Source of the DNA: Nageia nagi
Taxonomy: Eukaryota; Pinophyta
Reading direction: 5' to 3'
Assembly: GCA_050084985.1 (NCBI GenBank)
Contig: JBITNC010000001.1
Location: 68,200,001-68,264,000 of the forward strand
DNA: 64,000 nucleotides
The notes under the pieces were generated by a model. The model did not search any database and was not told where the DNA came from. It saw only the letters and a list, made by a program, of their open reading frames with translations. Shown piece by piece: positions 34,021 to 46,519 of this stretch; position 1 is the stretch's first letter, and the number at the start of each line of letters is the position of its first letter. The translations under genes and the position numbers were made by a program.

Positions 34021-37000
34021 GGTATCCTTTTTCTTTTACAGTGTTGCTACCCATCTCATTGTTTTATCTTAATTTATGTTAATTCAGCTCAACTCTGAGC
34101 CTTAACGACGAGGGAAGCGTAGTGGGTTAAACCCAATTAGAATATTCTAAACCCTGGTTTAAATTACCTTAGGAAGTCTCTATGCTGGTTCTACATAGGC
34201 CTATTATGATTTGATGGCCTTTCAATTCCTTTGTGCATCTAATAATTAACTTAAATTCTACTTTACATATAAGTTGGATGTTTTAGTAAAGTTAAATTAC
34301 ATAGTTACTGATGATGATAATCTTGACTTTTTGAGATGATGGTCTAGCGGTGAGGTTGAGCAGTTGTTTGTATAATTGATTTTTCTGATCATATTCTGTG
34401 ATACATTGTTGTTTTGATTCAGTATCTTATGTGGGTCTCTGGGCTATTCGCCTATTAGATGGCTTTTGTGCAGGAAAGGAAACATTAAATTGAAATTGAG
34501 AATCCTGAAACTATTCACTGGAAACCACTCATGAACTTGGAGGATTTTCTGTCAAGGTTGGATGCTGTAGTTTATCTGTTTTTAACCATATAGTTGACTT
34601 TACGTAGGTGGGTTACATCTAACGCTCTAGCAAATATTTTAACCAATTGGCTTCACATAGTACAATAAATAGATTGAGATTCGGCTTTGTTATGAACGCC
34701 TCACTTATTTACCACCTTAGCTTGTTCCATTTGATGCCCTTCTACTGAATGTACAATGTTTATGTAGAATAATACTTTGCTTCAGCTGAAAAGCCAACCA
34801 CTGCCATTAGTGCCATACATTAGGTCATGTGTTCATTGAAAGTCAACTGCTCTGTAATATCCACAGTGACACGTCATTCTAGAAATTATTTTAACATAGG
34901 GTTAGGCCTGCATAGTTTTGAGTCTGAATCATCATTGCCCATCTTGCAGCAGGTGCAAAGTTTATCAAGTCTTTCTTTCTCTTTTCTCTGTAAAACTGTA
35001 CATTCGTTTCCAGTATACTGGGCCTTCATATTCCTATTGCATTAGAAGTTTTGCACAGAAGTTGCTTAGAAATCTGATCACATGCAAGAGCCTTTATAGT
35101 TTTATGCATGTTGATTTTTTTATTGGATCAGCTCCTATTTCCTGGTCGATTTGTTACCATCTGCAGATAATATCAATCAGGGCTGTAGTTTGAGATTTAA
35201 AATTACATGGATGTTTGTGTTCTGTTTACAGTAAATTCATCATAATGTTAGGCAAATAAAAATGTATCATTAATCATTAAATGCTCTGTAATCAAACAAT
35301 TCATTGAAATAGATATTGAACATGAGATCATCATAGATTTCGTATAATCTGAACAAGCAATTCTGTGTTCTATCTTTAAAGTCTGGTCTTTCACCAGCAA
35401 CTGTACATTTTGATAATTCTGATGAATAGATTTATTCTTTTGCTCGATTTATCCCCAAACTAGTCTATGCCTTTCAACTCATTCTTATATGCTGGAAAAA
35501 GCATAGCCTCTTTGTACACAAAAATGCAAGTGTATCAAATCCATGGCCCTCAAATGTTTTGACTGTGTTCCATATAAATGAACTGGCCTCATTGAAGCTT
35601 AGAAAAAGAATGTACATGCAAATTGAATGAAGTCTAATAATGTGTCAAACCCTGCAGAAATTGGTTAAATTGCCGCTTGGATTTCTGCAAGAATTGGTTA
35701 TATAATCACTTGAAATGTTGCCTAAAATTTGGCAATATGCTTCAATCGCTAAATTTAGGACACCTGATCTAGGCAATAGTTTGTTTTTTCAAAAGTTTTT
35801 CTTCTTAAGACACCATCCCTGTCTCCTGCTTCAAACACATCGATTTCAACCCATCTTGGTGAATAGACTCATTGAATCTGCAAACATTGGTTCACCCTCT
35901 TTAAGTTTGGCAAAATCAAATTTATTCAATTTTAAAGATGGCAATACTGAATGGTCGCATTGACTTAATGAAATACACATTTCATAAACCTAACTTATAT
36001 TAGGTCAGTTCACTTCCTCTTTCTGAAGATGTTATGGTTAGGTTTCAAACCTTGTTAACTAGTTAGGCTTAGACATTATTGGGTGATGATTAGACATCAT
36101 CGGAACTCGCAATGAATGCCATCATATTTTTGTCTGGACAACCACAAACAGCCTTAAGTATATTGTTTTTTGAAGCTTTTTGATAATGCATTTACTACAA
36201 GCATTTATTCTCTAGCCCTCAATGCATTGAATATTCCAATGTTTGAATTGGAATACTGATCAACAGTTGATATCATCAACTGAATATCAAAATAAATAGT
36301 TATGCTAAGAGTCATTGAAGTTCTTTATGTTTTTTTCAAACATTATATTTCGTGCTTCACTATTTAACTTTTTTGCTTGCAAAAGATTAGTTCAATGAAT
36401 ATTAAATCAGAGGAGGACCAGTTATCTGCCTGATGCCCTTACTTCAGCAAGATTTAATTTAGCTTATAGCTATGCAGTAGTCATTGCTGAAAATTGATGA
36501 ATTGACTGGTGGACAGCTAAAATGATCTGGGGATTTCTTACAGGAGGTCACCAGGACTTCCAAGTCAACCTTGAAACATTTTCAGCCATTGATTTGAAGC
36601 AGAACCTAATTGACAATTTAATCCACAGTGTCGTAAAGTTTCTGTCAAGAGGAGTTTTGACCATTTAGTTCACTGATGTGTCTTGGTATTCTGGTGTGTT
36701 GTTGAACTCTAGTGTGGCCTGTGAAGAACTCCACATATGTTTGTGATTATTTTGTTAAAAGAATCTATATTTGTATATATTTATGCTTGATCTTATAGAT
36801 CCTATAGACTGCAAGTGGATACACTTCCTTGTTGGATTGTTGTTTGCTTCTTGGCCAGGCGAAATACTTGATTTTGTAGCCCTTTATTTAGAAAATTCAT
36901 TCATCCAGGTTTATAATATCTGGGATGTTGCTGACTCTGTAGTCTAGGGGATTGAATGAACCTTTCCTGAACCTTGTCTGTAAAAGAAACAACGTACTAT

Positions 37001-37545
37001 TGGCAACTTTGATTTCAATGTGCCTCTTGTGTAGATAAATGTCCTGATCTAGTCACGTGTACCTAGCTCAATACTTCTGCAAAAGAATGTCTATTAAGGT
37101 TTTGTAAAGAGCTTGAAAAGTACTAAGTCTTAGAACAGGTAAATCTTCAATAGTTATTCACAGATAGGTGTTTTTTTTAGAAATGTATCTCCTGCAGCTG
37201 TTTAGCCCTTTTCTTTGGTGAATTTTGGGGCCCATTTCCTCAAATGGGTTCCACATTTAGCACAATGCTTCAGTGAATTGGGCATGTGTCAACTTGGAAA
37301 CAATGGGCATTGTTATTTAGCATTTCTTATTTGATGTTGGCCCGCCAGGTTTCTAGATAATTATGGAGTATGATTGCAAGCAAAGATGTTTTTAATATTT
37401 TTGGCATTCTGAGATTAATAAGTGGGATCAAACCAAAAAACAGTTTAAAGGTTTCCCTTCTGTTGTTAAGGGTAACTTTTGGGGTGAGTGAGAACATTGA
37501 AAGGAGATCCTATAGAATTGTGTTGTTCTCTTGTATTTATTAAAT
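34021..37545 (+). other. Unique-looking intron sequence of MED22 (left part)
   Basis: No coding exon or transposon protein is seen. The base composition is mixed and there are no recognisable repeats, unlike the DNA on either side. This fits ordinary intron sequence; if the 5'-UTR exon is right, this begins an intron of about 18.6 kb ending at 52,665. Confidence 0.4.
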
Positions 37546-37549
37546 GGAG

Positions 37550-37722
37550 GAAGTAAAGGTAAAGGTAAAGTTTATTAATGTCAACGGGAGATAATCTGAT
37601 CTATGGGATGACAACTATAGTAGGCCAATACATAGCATGTATGTTTCGTAGTGGGAATCAAATACGGGACACAGGTTGCAGCAAGGTCAACACATGACCA
37701 ACTCAGCCAACAATCGAGACAT
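37550..37722 (-). mobile_element. tRNA-derived SINE-like element
   Basis: On the - strand TGGCTGAGTTGG (37709-37698) fits the pol III A-box consensus TRGCNNAGYNGG exactly. About 45 bases further on, ATTTGATTCCC (37663-37653) resembles a B box (GGTTCGANTCC). The other end runs into a simple TTTACC/TTTACT repeat tail near 37,555-37,572, as SINEs often do. The length of about 170 bp also fits. It is not a tRNA gene: there is no cloverleaf. Confidence 0.6.
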
Positions 37723-37841
37723 CGTAGAACAATCTAAATGTGGATGCTTTAGGGAGAACATTGTCCTCTTTTTGATGATTTTACATTGACCTTGTGTGAG
37801 GAATCTCAATTTTAAATAGATTTTTGCGAATTTTTTGTATT

Positions 37842-38083
37842 TACCATAGTTGTCAAACTCAGACTCGACAAGGTCCCCTCGGAGCTCTCAAACTTGGGAC
37901 TCGGACTCGGGAAAGAAATACGTTTGGACTCAGCAAATAAACGGGAAAAAAAATTCAAACTCGGTCAAACTTGTCGAAATTCGGTGAAGAACGAGTTCGC
38001 TTGGACTCGTTGTGGCAAAGCCCACTCAGGACTCGGATTTGCCAGGTACTCACAAAGTATGGGTGATTTCAACTACTATGGTA
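37842..38083. mobile_element. Candidate MITE with GACTCGG sub-terminal repeats
   Basis: A 240-bp segment with imperfect terminal inverted repeats (TACCATAGTTGT at the left, ACTACTATGGTA at the right). The word GACTCG(G) recurs on one strand at least six times and is GC-rich against AT-rich flanks. Non-autonomous hAT-type elements often have such sub-terminal repeats. No clear 8-bp target duplication was found, so the family is uncertain. Confidence 0.4.
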
Positions 38084-38407
38084 GTTAAAATGAAAAATAA
38101 GCATAGTAAGCATCATGAAAACGCATAACAACAATAATGAAGACAATGTTTTTTTGCATTGCATAGGAAATAGTTATGTACAATGCATAAATATTGAAAT
38201 ATATATCAAATTACAAATTGAGGGATAGGGGAGTTGGAGAGGTGGGTAGTTCAAAGTTCTTGAATACGGTACGCCCAGGTTCAGAACTCTTTGCCTCTAA
38301 AAGTTGAAACATACCAAAAATCCTATCAAGTTGATGGTAGGTGTGGATGAGGCAGAGATCATGCTCTCGGTGGATTTTCATAGCGTTGATGTCTATCAGT
38401 CGTTGGC

Positions 38408-38563
38408 TCGAAACCTAAGGTAAACGATGCCTCGTATCAAGAGATAAGAGTCTCTTGGTTTACCAATCGATATATATATATATATCTCGAAACCTAAGGT
38501 AAACGGTGCATCGTATCAAGAGATAAAAGTCTCTTGGTTTACCAACCGATATATATATATATA
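38408..38563. repeat. 78-bp tandem duplication with (TA)n end
   Basis: Two adjacent copies of a unit starting CGAAACCTAAGGTAAACG and ending ACCAATCGATATATATATA. Within each copy GGTAAAC and GTTTACC form an inverted pair around a central stretch containing AAGAGATAAGAGTCTCTT. The copies differ at a few bases. Confidence 0.8.
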
Positions 38564-38699
38564 CACAAGCACATCACAATGTACCCTTTTTTTCTCCCTT
38601 CTCCGCCTTCCAATTGTGGCTTCGATGCTTATTTTGGAAGTCATGTATAAATTTCACGATCAACCTCACAGTCAAGGTAGGCTATATCCTCTTAGGTGA

Positions 38700-39175
38700 G
38701 GATTATAGTTAAATATATTAAATCATCAAAATAAAATAATTTAAAAAGTTATTATAAAACTATTAAAATTAAATGTACTTGTTAAAATTTAATATATTGA
38801 AACATTAAAATTAAGTATATTAAAACATTAAAATTAAATATAAGCAAAATTATTATAAAAATATTAAAATAAAATTTATTATTATTTTTGTAATGAAATC
38901 ATTAATTTTTTTATTTAATATTATGATAACGTGGGGTCTCAAAAACATTTCTGAACTTTTTTACATTTAAAATTGTCATGAACACCGTGTATATCTCTAT
39001 TCTTAAAAGATGGAATTTGAAACTAGGACCCCTTTATAAAACCATTAAATTAAACATACTAAAATATTATAATTAAATATATTATAATATTTTCTATTTC
39101 ATTTTAAAAAATATAATTAAATATATTAAAAACATTAGAATAAAATTAAAATACATTAAAACATTAATAAAGCCT
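38700..39175. repeat. AT-rich low-complexity stretch
   Basis: Recurring ATTAAAATTAAATATATTAA and TTAAAACATTAAAATTAA words, with almost no G or C. No gene. The following 39,176-40,128 holds no gene that I can support either. Confidence 0.7.
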
Positions 39176-40128
39176 ACAGGCTACAAGTGGACGTTTTCAT
39201 CAGAATGCAAATTCAAAAGAATAGGAGCACCAAAAAGCAATTCAATCAAGGCAAGACCGATGTGTGGAAAAAACTGCAGGCTTAGTATGTGTTATGTAAA
39301 AAAAACCTGCAGATTGCACGCAGAAGAGGCAAGGAAAAAGGCACAAGAGTGAGCGGGAAGGGTGCGTGCGAGAAAAACTTTCCCAGGTCCACCCTTTCGG
39401 TGCATTTCAATGCCCTTTTTCTACCCATGTTGGGGCTTTTTTTAAATTTTTTTTCCTGACGAATTTTATTAATTGTTTGCCAAATTCATTATAGTTTTTT
39501 CCTGACTTCGAACAATGCTCCGAATAATCGGATAGAGAAGCATGAGTTGATGATTAGTTGGATAAAAATTGCCAAAAATCACATATTCCAGAATATGCAA
39601 TATTTGGCGATTCTGGATTGATTATTTGTTTCAGTTGACTTGGGGATCATGCACGAATAATCAGAAGTTTTGAAACCGTGGTTGATTCTACATTTTCTTT
39701 TAGATTGTTGGCATAGTAAGCAAAACATAGAAGGACTCCTGCGCTACTAAAGTTTTCCTAACAAGAAATAAATCTTTAATTAGACGATGGACTATCCTTA
39801 TGATTGAATGTTTTGTGCATTATGCTGATAGTCAAATTTATCGCAGCAGTCATCCTTAGCAGAATATCCTTCAAGTAAACATTCAATGCTGCAATCAACC
39901 TTGATAGAATTTTTTTTTTTTTTGTAAGTTACACTGTGTTACATTCCTTGATTGAAATGTAAGGTTATAGAAGTTGGTTGAATGCTAGGTTTTTCATTGA
40001 GTATTCTCATTTTCTAACATAGCAAAATGTTTTTCTAACAGTCACATTTTTTAGGTGCCTTGATTGACATGTAAATTTAAAGTTGACTTAAATGACATTG
40101 CTTTATAAATTTAAAGGGGTATGTTGAA

Positions 40129-40513
40129 TGTTAGCTTTGTCATTGAATACTCTCACTCTCAAGCATCTTCCTACCAATGAACTTTGGCATCTTTTCAATG
40201 CCAATTCGGAAGAATTATACAGTGTTGTTGAAGAATCAAACATCTTGAACATTCTACACAAAGAAGAGATCAAAGAAAAGGAGAGCACAAGAATATGGGA
40301 CAGGTAGTTAAGCTCTAAGGATATGGTAGTAATAATAGGTGATCAAAATGATCGACAAGATGATTGCAATGTTGGTTAAGAGTCACTTTTAAATAGGCTC
40401 ATGAACTCCTACCAATCTATGTGACTTAACCATAATCGTTGGATTATACAAAACATGTTATAATCTGAACTATTGGCTAATCATCAATACAATGATCCAT
40501 GTATACACACATA
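40129..40513 (-). repeat. Extra partial LTR next to copia D
   Basis: It aligns with the first ~385 bp (+ strand order) of the D 3' LTR that follows it: both start TGTTAGC, share AGCATCTTCCTACCAATGAA and AACTCCTACCAATCTATGTG, and diverge at CACACATAT. It is either a remnant of another copy into which D inserted or the product of unequal recombination. Confidence 0.65.
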
Positions 40514-41000
40514 TGTTAGCAATGTCAAGTCAAAAATACTCACTCTGTAGCATCTTCCTACCAATGAACTTTGACATCTTTTCAATGCATAATTCTAAAG
40601 AATTATGCAATATTGTTGAAGAATCGAACACCTTGAGCATTCCATAAGAAAAAGAGATTAAAGTGAAAAGGAAAGCACAAGAATATGGGGCGGGTGGTTA
40701 AGCCCTAAAGGATATCTCAATAATAACAAGCAATCAAAATGATCCACAAGATGATCACAATGTTGTTAGGAGTGACCTTTAAATAGGCTTAAGAACTCCT
40801 ACCAATCTATGTGACTTAAATCATAGCTGTTGGATTATACAACATGTTGTAATCTCAACTATTGGTTAATCACCAATACAATGATCCATTTATAGACACA
40901 CATATATCCAATAGGAGTTAAGCATGTGGCTTTAATATTAATAAATAATCAAGAGTTAATAAACATAAGGTCTACATTAAGCTTAGCTTAACATCCAACA
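40514..41000 (-). repeat. 3' LTR of copia D (~487 bp)
   Basis: On the - strand it begins TGTTGGATGTTAAGC and is preceded by the purine tract CTAAAGGAAAGG (41012-41001). It ends ...TTGCTAACA. It matches the 5' LTR at 50,252-50,641 for about 390 bp; the 5' copy lacks roughly 73 bp at the far end. Confidence 0.75.
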
Positions 41001-41394
41001 CCTTTCCTTTAGTTAGAATTTGGGGAGCCACTATTTGATGGAGAGGTGAGTGTGTCATCGTCCCAACACCCTCTCTTGATAGTAGCATCCATGTGAGCCT
41101 TATGCATCCTAATCATATGTCTTAAGCTAACAAAAGCATCTTTTATCTATGGTTTGGTGAAGATGTTTGCCAATTCGTCCTTCATGGGAACCTCATGCAT
41201 CTTGATCATGTCTTAAGAGAACAAAAGCATCTTCTAGCAATGGTTTGGTGAAGATGTCCACCAGTTGAATCTAAATTGGAATATATTTCACATCAATTTC
41301 ACCATTCTATACTAATTCATAGATCCGATGTGCTTAGACCATTGTGAACTAAACTTCTAGTCTTGTGAATTGTACTTTGGTTACCCACCCACAT

Positions 41395-42045
41395 TCAATT
41401 TGATCCCCTTTGCCCAACACCAAGCTCCTCAAGTAGATGGCACAACCATTGAAGATGTTTCCCCATTAATGAACAAGTTTGGTACTTAACCTTTGTATAA
41501 GATTTGGACACTACACTTTGCTTCCTACTCATCCGTGGAACTGGATTACTACCAAAAGTAAAGATGTACCCTATGGTGGACCTTTTATCATCTTCATCTT
41601 CTCCATAACTAGAATCAAAATCCCTAACCAATTTGGATTTACTATCTCTCCCATATATATGATCCCTTCTCCAATGTCCCTTTAACATGGCTTAAATTCC
41701 ACTTTGTTGCTATCCAATGACTTTGATGTGGTTCGAACATGTACCTAGCCACATATCCAACTACAAAAGTAATATTTGGTCTATTTTGTGTCATATATAA
41801 CATAGTAGTTATTACCCACTACTGAACCACATGAGTAGGTATCAACTATAGGATCATTTGTAATAGACCTAGAAAGCTTCATTTTGGAAGCCGTAGGAGT
41901 GTTAGCCACATTACAATCCACCATCATGAATTTCTAAAAAGATCTAATGCATACTTAGGTTGTGAAAGAAAAATACCATCCTTCATTTGCCACATTTGTA
42001 GGCCCAAAACGTAGTGCTAGAGATTAAGATCCATCATTTTAAAAG
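41395..42045 (-). pseudogene. Copia D RT C-terminus and RNase H
   Basis: Downstream half of the D polymerase region. From the insertion edge of E it reads, across frameshifts, MMDLNL, HYVLGLQMW, DGIFLSQPKYALDLF and VANTPTASKMKLS, which belong to the RT end and connection. An RNase H remnant follows: DFDSSYGEDEDDKRSTIGY and KHLQWLCHLLEELGV (41,688-41,395). It continues the reading interrupted at 46,520. Confidence 0.78.
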
Positions 42046-42638
42046 TATTTTTCGACCTAATCTTCATTGGAGCGAAGCAACTCAGACTGGCGACTCTTGT
42101 GGATGGATTTCTGTTATAGGAGGGATTGGAGTGGAGCAACCCAATTTGATATTGTATTCTGTAGAAAAAATCAATTTAGCACATAATAAACATATAAGCA
42201 CTACAAACAATATAGTAACATTGTATGTAATCGACAAGAGATAAAGTGAGGAAGACATAAAGATGATAGTAAGAGATTTGCTTTACTGAATATCTTGGGC
42301 CTCTTTGTGGGGGCAACCTCCTTAGTAGTAATTATCCAAGCTTGCAATTTCGGTTCCACTCATGGCCTTTTATAGATTACAAATAACTTCCCATACGATC
42401 CACCTCATATTATTGTCCTTACACGTATTCGTAACACTTACACAATATTCTTCTACACCACATACACAATATTCGATGACATAGTATTCTCCTACACGAC
42501 ATACACATTATTCTATGACATAACTATGCCACTTCACAATGTTCTAAGATACTTGCCACATCATAATATTCTATTGCCTACCTACGCCACATCACAATAT
42601 GAGTCAAAAACTTATGGGTCCATGGTGGAGGTGTAACA
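42046..42638 (-). repeat. 3' LTR of chromovirus E
   Basis: On the - strand it begins TGTTACACCTCCACC, directly after a purine-rich GGGGGCTGAAA. A TATAAAAGG box lies near 42,365. It aligns with the 5' LTR over most of its length, with many differences. The lower boundary is taken near 42,046, where similarity to the copia D flank begins. Confidence 0.75.
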
Positions 42639-42666
42639 TTTCAGCCCCCTTAGAAAAGCTTTGTCC

Positions 42667-45303
42667 TCAAAGCTTGTAGTCTAGAAATTGTTGCTGAAAT
42701 ATGTATAGTGGTTCCCATGTAGCATCTTCTAGTTGTAGATCCTGCCATTTAACCAAAACTTTAGTGATTGTCATTGAATGAATTTGGCAACTATGCTTGT
42801 TGATGATGGCTGCTAGATGAAGTAGTATGGACCTTTCTTCATCTAGTTTGGGAAGTGCAGTGCAATTTGAATTGGAATGTGTTTCCCTTGTACTTATTTA
42901 AGACAAGAGACATGGAATACTAGGTGAACCTTGGAAGTAGGTGGTAATTCCAATTTGTAGGCATTGGTGCCCTCAAGGAGCCTAGATAAGGCATTGTTGA
43001 CTACCAAATTATCTTTCCCTTTTTGTAGATTTCATTGTCATAGCCAAGGAGTTTGGTGACTCATTTTCGCTTCTCAAGTGCAGAGACCCTTTGTTCCAAT
43101 AGGTACTTTAGGCTATGATGATTTGTCTTGATAGAAAAATGTCTACCCAACAAGTATGGGCACCAATGATGGACTACATGTACAATGCTTAACATCTCCT
43201 TGTCATAGGTGGATTTGGCCAAATGTTTACCACTCTTAAGCTTTACTTGTGTATGCAATGGATCTTTCTTTTTGCATAAGTATTGCACCAATTCCTACTT
43301 TTGAAGCATCACATTCAAGGGTGAATGTTTTGTTGAAATTTGGTGTGGCCAACATTGGTGTGGTACACATGACTTGTTTGAGTTGCTCGAAGGCATGAGT
43401 GGCAACTTCAGTCCAATGGAAAGAATTTTTACAAAACATGGTTGTGAGGGGCTACGATTTTTCTAGTCACCGACAAACAATAGTAGCTTGTCAATCCTAA
43501 GAATTCCCGTAAATGTTTCAAGGTATTTGAGGGTGGCCAATTCACCAATGCCTCAATCTTCCTTGGGTCAACTTGACCACCTTTTTTGGAAATAATATGG
43601 CCCAAATATTCCACCTTGGTTGAGCCAAAAACACATTTGGATCTATTCACAAATAGTTGGTGGTCTTGAAGCAATTCAACAACAACTTTGTGTCTTGAAG
43701 ATGGCATTCCCAAGACTTGCTGTAGATCAAAATATCATCAAAATAGACCAAAACAAACTTTCTTAGGTAGGGCTTCAATACTTGATTCATGAGACTTTGG
43801 AAAGTTGATGGTGCATTTGTGAGACCAAATGGCATCACTAAGAAGTCATAATGCCCTTCATGAGTTTGAAAAGCAGTCTTTGGGTATTCGCCTTGTGCAT
43901 CTATATTTGATAATATCCGAAGTGAAGATCGAATTTGGTGAAGAATTTTGTTCCATGCAATTCATCCAATAAGTCAACAATAACTAGGATGGGAAACTTG
44001 ATGATCTTGTTGAGATCATTAAAATCCACACACATCCTCCATGAACCATCCTTTTTCTTTACTAGCAGTATTGGGGTTGAGAAAGGGCTAACACTAGATT
44101 GAGTGAAACATGCATACAACAATTCCTCGACCATCTTCTCAATCTCATTTTTTTGTTTGTAGGGATATCGATAAGGATGGATATTGGGTGGTGAATTGTC
44201 AGGGACGAGGGGAATCATATGATCTTGTTTCCTCGGACGAGATAGCTTTGTGGGTGATTCAAAGGTAGGAACTAGATCCTCATTCTCAATGGATGATGGC
44301 AGTTGGACATCAACATCCAAAAGATAAATCTTTTGCTTCTTTCAATGATGGCCAACAACATACTTTTCATCATAGTTGTAGCAAAGCCCTTTACTATGTC
44401 GACTTGCCATTTGTTTAAAAGTCAACCTCTTCATAGTGGATGCCTTTGGTGGGGTAGAGGAGACATTGCTTGATTGGAAATTTAGCTTGTTGGGAAGGTG
44501 TGGTGGTTGATATGTTTTGTGTTGCATGTTGCACTTCCCTTCTGCCAATGTCACCAAACCTACTGTTTGCATCAAGGTGTCTAGTTTGAATAGTTGAACT
44601 TTGATTATGATATCCTCATGAAATCCGCTAATGGAACAACTTTTGAAAAAGGCATATGGTAAATTAGTAGTGCAATTGGCAAGCTTTTGAAATGGGGCAA
44701 CGTAGTCATGCATTGCGATAATTTGTTGCAAACTTGGTCAAAGCTCCCGCAAAATCTTCCAACTCACTAAGACCAATGCATGTCAAAAGTGACTATTTGA
44801 ATTGAGTCCATCCCATCTCCACATGCATCTACTTTATCCATTGTTACCAATGATTGGCTTCTTGATCTAAATAGAAGGTTGCCACATAAACCTTTTGGTT
44901 ATCCAACGCTTGATGGAGCTCAACAAATTGTTCAACTTTGATAAGCCAACTTTGTGGATCCATTCCATCAAATCTATGAAACTCAATTTTAGGTAATCAT
45001 GTTATATGGCCAAGAAAATTACGTCTATCAAATGTATCTCAATCATAGAATTGAAGTTTGTTGCTAGTTTCCCCTTGATCGAAGTTAGAGTGGTATCCCT
45101 TGGGTTGTGGTTGGGGTTGTTGTCGTAGGGTTGTCAATTCAATAGCCAAAATATCTTTGAGTATTTTGGAGTCTTGACATCAATGAAGCATATTGATCCA
45201 ATTTTTCACTAAGAGCAACATTTTGTGAGAGTTGTAGTGCCAATTGTTCTTCTATCCTTTGTATTTTTTGTTCTTTTGTCATTTCTCTGGTCTTAGGGGC
45301 CAT
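42667..45303 (-). pseudogene. Chromovirus E gag-RT-RNase H-chromodomain, protease and integrase core absent
   Basis: Starts at ATG 45303-45301 (MAPKTREMTKEQKIQRIEEQ, a chromovirus Gag start). It runs through gag to a zinc knuckle CYNYDEKYVVGHH whose last Cys codon is TGA (about 44,345). It then passes almost at once to the segment before RT (LSRPRKQDHMIPL, SPPNIHPYRYPY), with no aspartic protease. RT follows: [35 protein letters not shown] and YFDD at 43745-43734. RNase H follows: FTLECDASKVGIGAIL and STYDKEMLSIVHVVHHW. Directly after NNALSR the frame enters LLEGTNAYKLELPPTSK (integrase end) and VLVKWQDLQLEDATWEPLY (chromodomain), stopping at 42669-42667. The catalytic integrase core is gone. 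Frameshifts near 43,430 and 43,650 and some stops show decay. Confidence 0.85.
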
Positions 45304-45840
45304 CATTGGTGGTTTGGGGATATCTTGTTTAATAATGACTATGGGAAAATAGGGGGTTTGAGGTAATTTTTGAAATATGTGGGGCGAGGAGTTGCTATTA
45401 ATTTGTTGGTGTGTGAGATGGGTTAATTAAGCAAGAAATGCAATTTGAAATTTTTTGTGCAATTTTGAAAATTTTATGAACTTTTTTATTGTTTTTTTCA
45501 CTCTTTTTTGGACTAAAATTTGTGCTAAAATAGACCAAACACAAAACTACAATATTTCACTCCATATAGATAGAAATTTGAAAATTTCTTTTTGCGTTGG
45601 ACTCAAAATGAAAATGTTGTATTTTCCTTGATTGTTACAATGTGATTGCTTCCAATTGATTGTTACAATATGATTGCCTTTAAAATGACTTTAGAGTACG
45701 ACTATGACAAGAAAAATAATGTGGACTATAGAATAGGAAATTTGATGGAAGATACAATGAGTAGTCGAAATTTTGAAAATGGAAAACAACACTATGCGGG
45801 TGGGATGGAACTGCACATATAGATTTAGGCCCTAGAAAGA

Positions 45841-45852
45841 GCTCTAATACCA
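45841..45852 (-). other. Primer binding site of chromovirus E
   Basis: On the - strand TGGTATTAGAGC, two bases after the 5' LTR. It is the initiator-Met type site with one change. Confidence 0.75.
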
Positions 45853-45854
45853 CT

Positions 45855-46519
45855 TGTTTTACTTTTGCTATAAAAAAATTAAACTGCTAGACCTGGATTG
45901 ATGGTTCTTGTAGACAAGATTTCTGTTACGGGAGTGACTAGAGTAGAGTGACTCAAATTGATATTATATTTCGTAGCAAAAATCAATTTAGCACATAAGA
46001 AACAAATTCGCACTAACACAATATATAATCAACAAGAGATAAACCAAGGAAGACATAACGATGATAGAAAGAGATTTTTTTTTAATTTAATATGGTAAAC
46101 CTTTTCAAGGGGACAACCTACTTAGTGACAATTCAATACAATTCTCCAAGCTTGCAATTTTGGTTCCTCTCATCGCCTTTTATAGATTACAACTAGCTTC
46201 CCACATGAGCCACCTCATATTATTCTCTTTACACATATTTGTAACACCTACACAATATTATATGACACACATTATATTCTTCCATGACACATACACAATA
46301 TTCTCCTTTGCCACATATACATTATTCTATGACATACCTATCCCAAATCACAATATTTTAAGATACTTGCTATATCATAATATTCTATCTCCTACCTATG
46401 CCACATCACAATATGAGTCATTATTTTAAGATACTCGCTATATCATAATATTCTATCTCCTACCTATGCCACATCACAATATGAGTCATTATTTGTGGGT
46501 CCATGGTGGAAGTGTAACA
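45855..46519 (-). repeat. 5' LTR of chromovirus E (665 bp), with internal duplication
   Basis: TG...CA ends on the - strand (TGTTACACTTCC ... GTAAAACA). A 68-bp tandem duplication at 46,355-46,422 / 46,423-46,490 (ATTTTAAGATAC ... CACAATATGAGTC) is absent from the 3' LTR, so it arose after insertion or was lost there. The E LTR otherwise matches 42,046-42,638. Confidence 0.82.

Larger units (their letters stand above)
42046..46519 (-). mobile_element. Ty3/gypsy chromovirus E, internally deleted, nested in copia D
   Basis: LTR element on the - strand: 5' LTR 45,855-46,519, primer site 45,841-45,852, gag from 45,303, RT, RNase H, an integrase C-terminal module with chromodomain ending at 42,667, and 3' LTR about 42,046-42,638. 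It sits inside the copia D reverse transcriptase, just after its LYIDDLIF catalytic motif (46,545-46,580). At about 4.5 kb it is shorter than usual for chromoviruses (5-6 kb or more) because the protease and the integrase core are missing. The 3' LTR lower edge is not clear. Confidence 0.85.

Noticed and set aside
37650-37720. tRNA gene
   Set aside because: Has A-box and B-box words but no acceptor stem or anticodon arm; fits a SINE head better.
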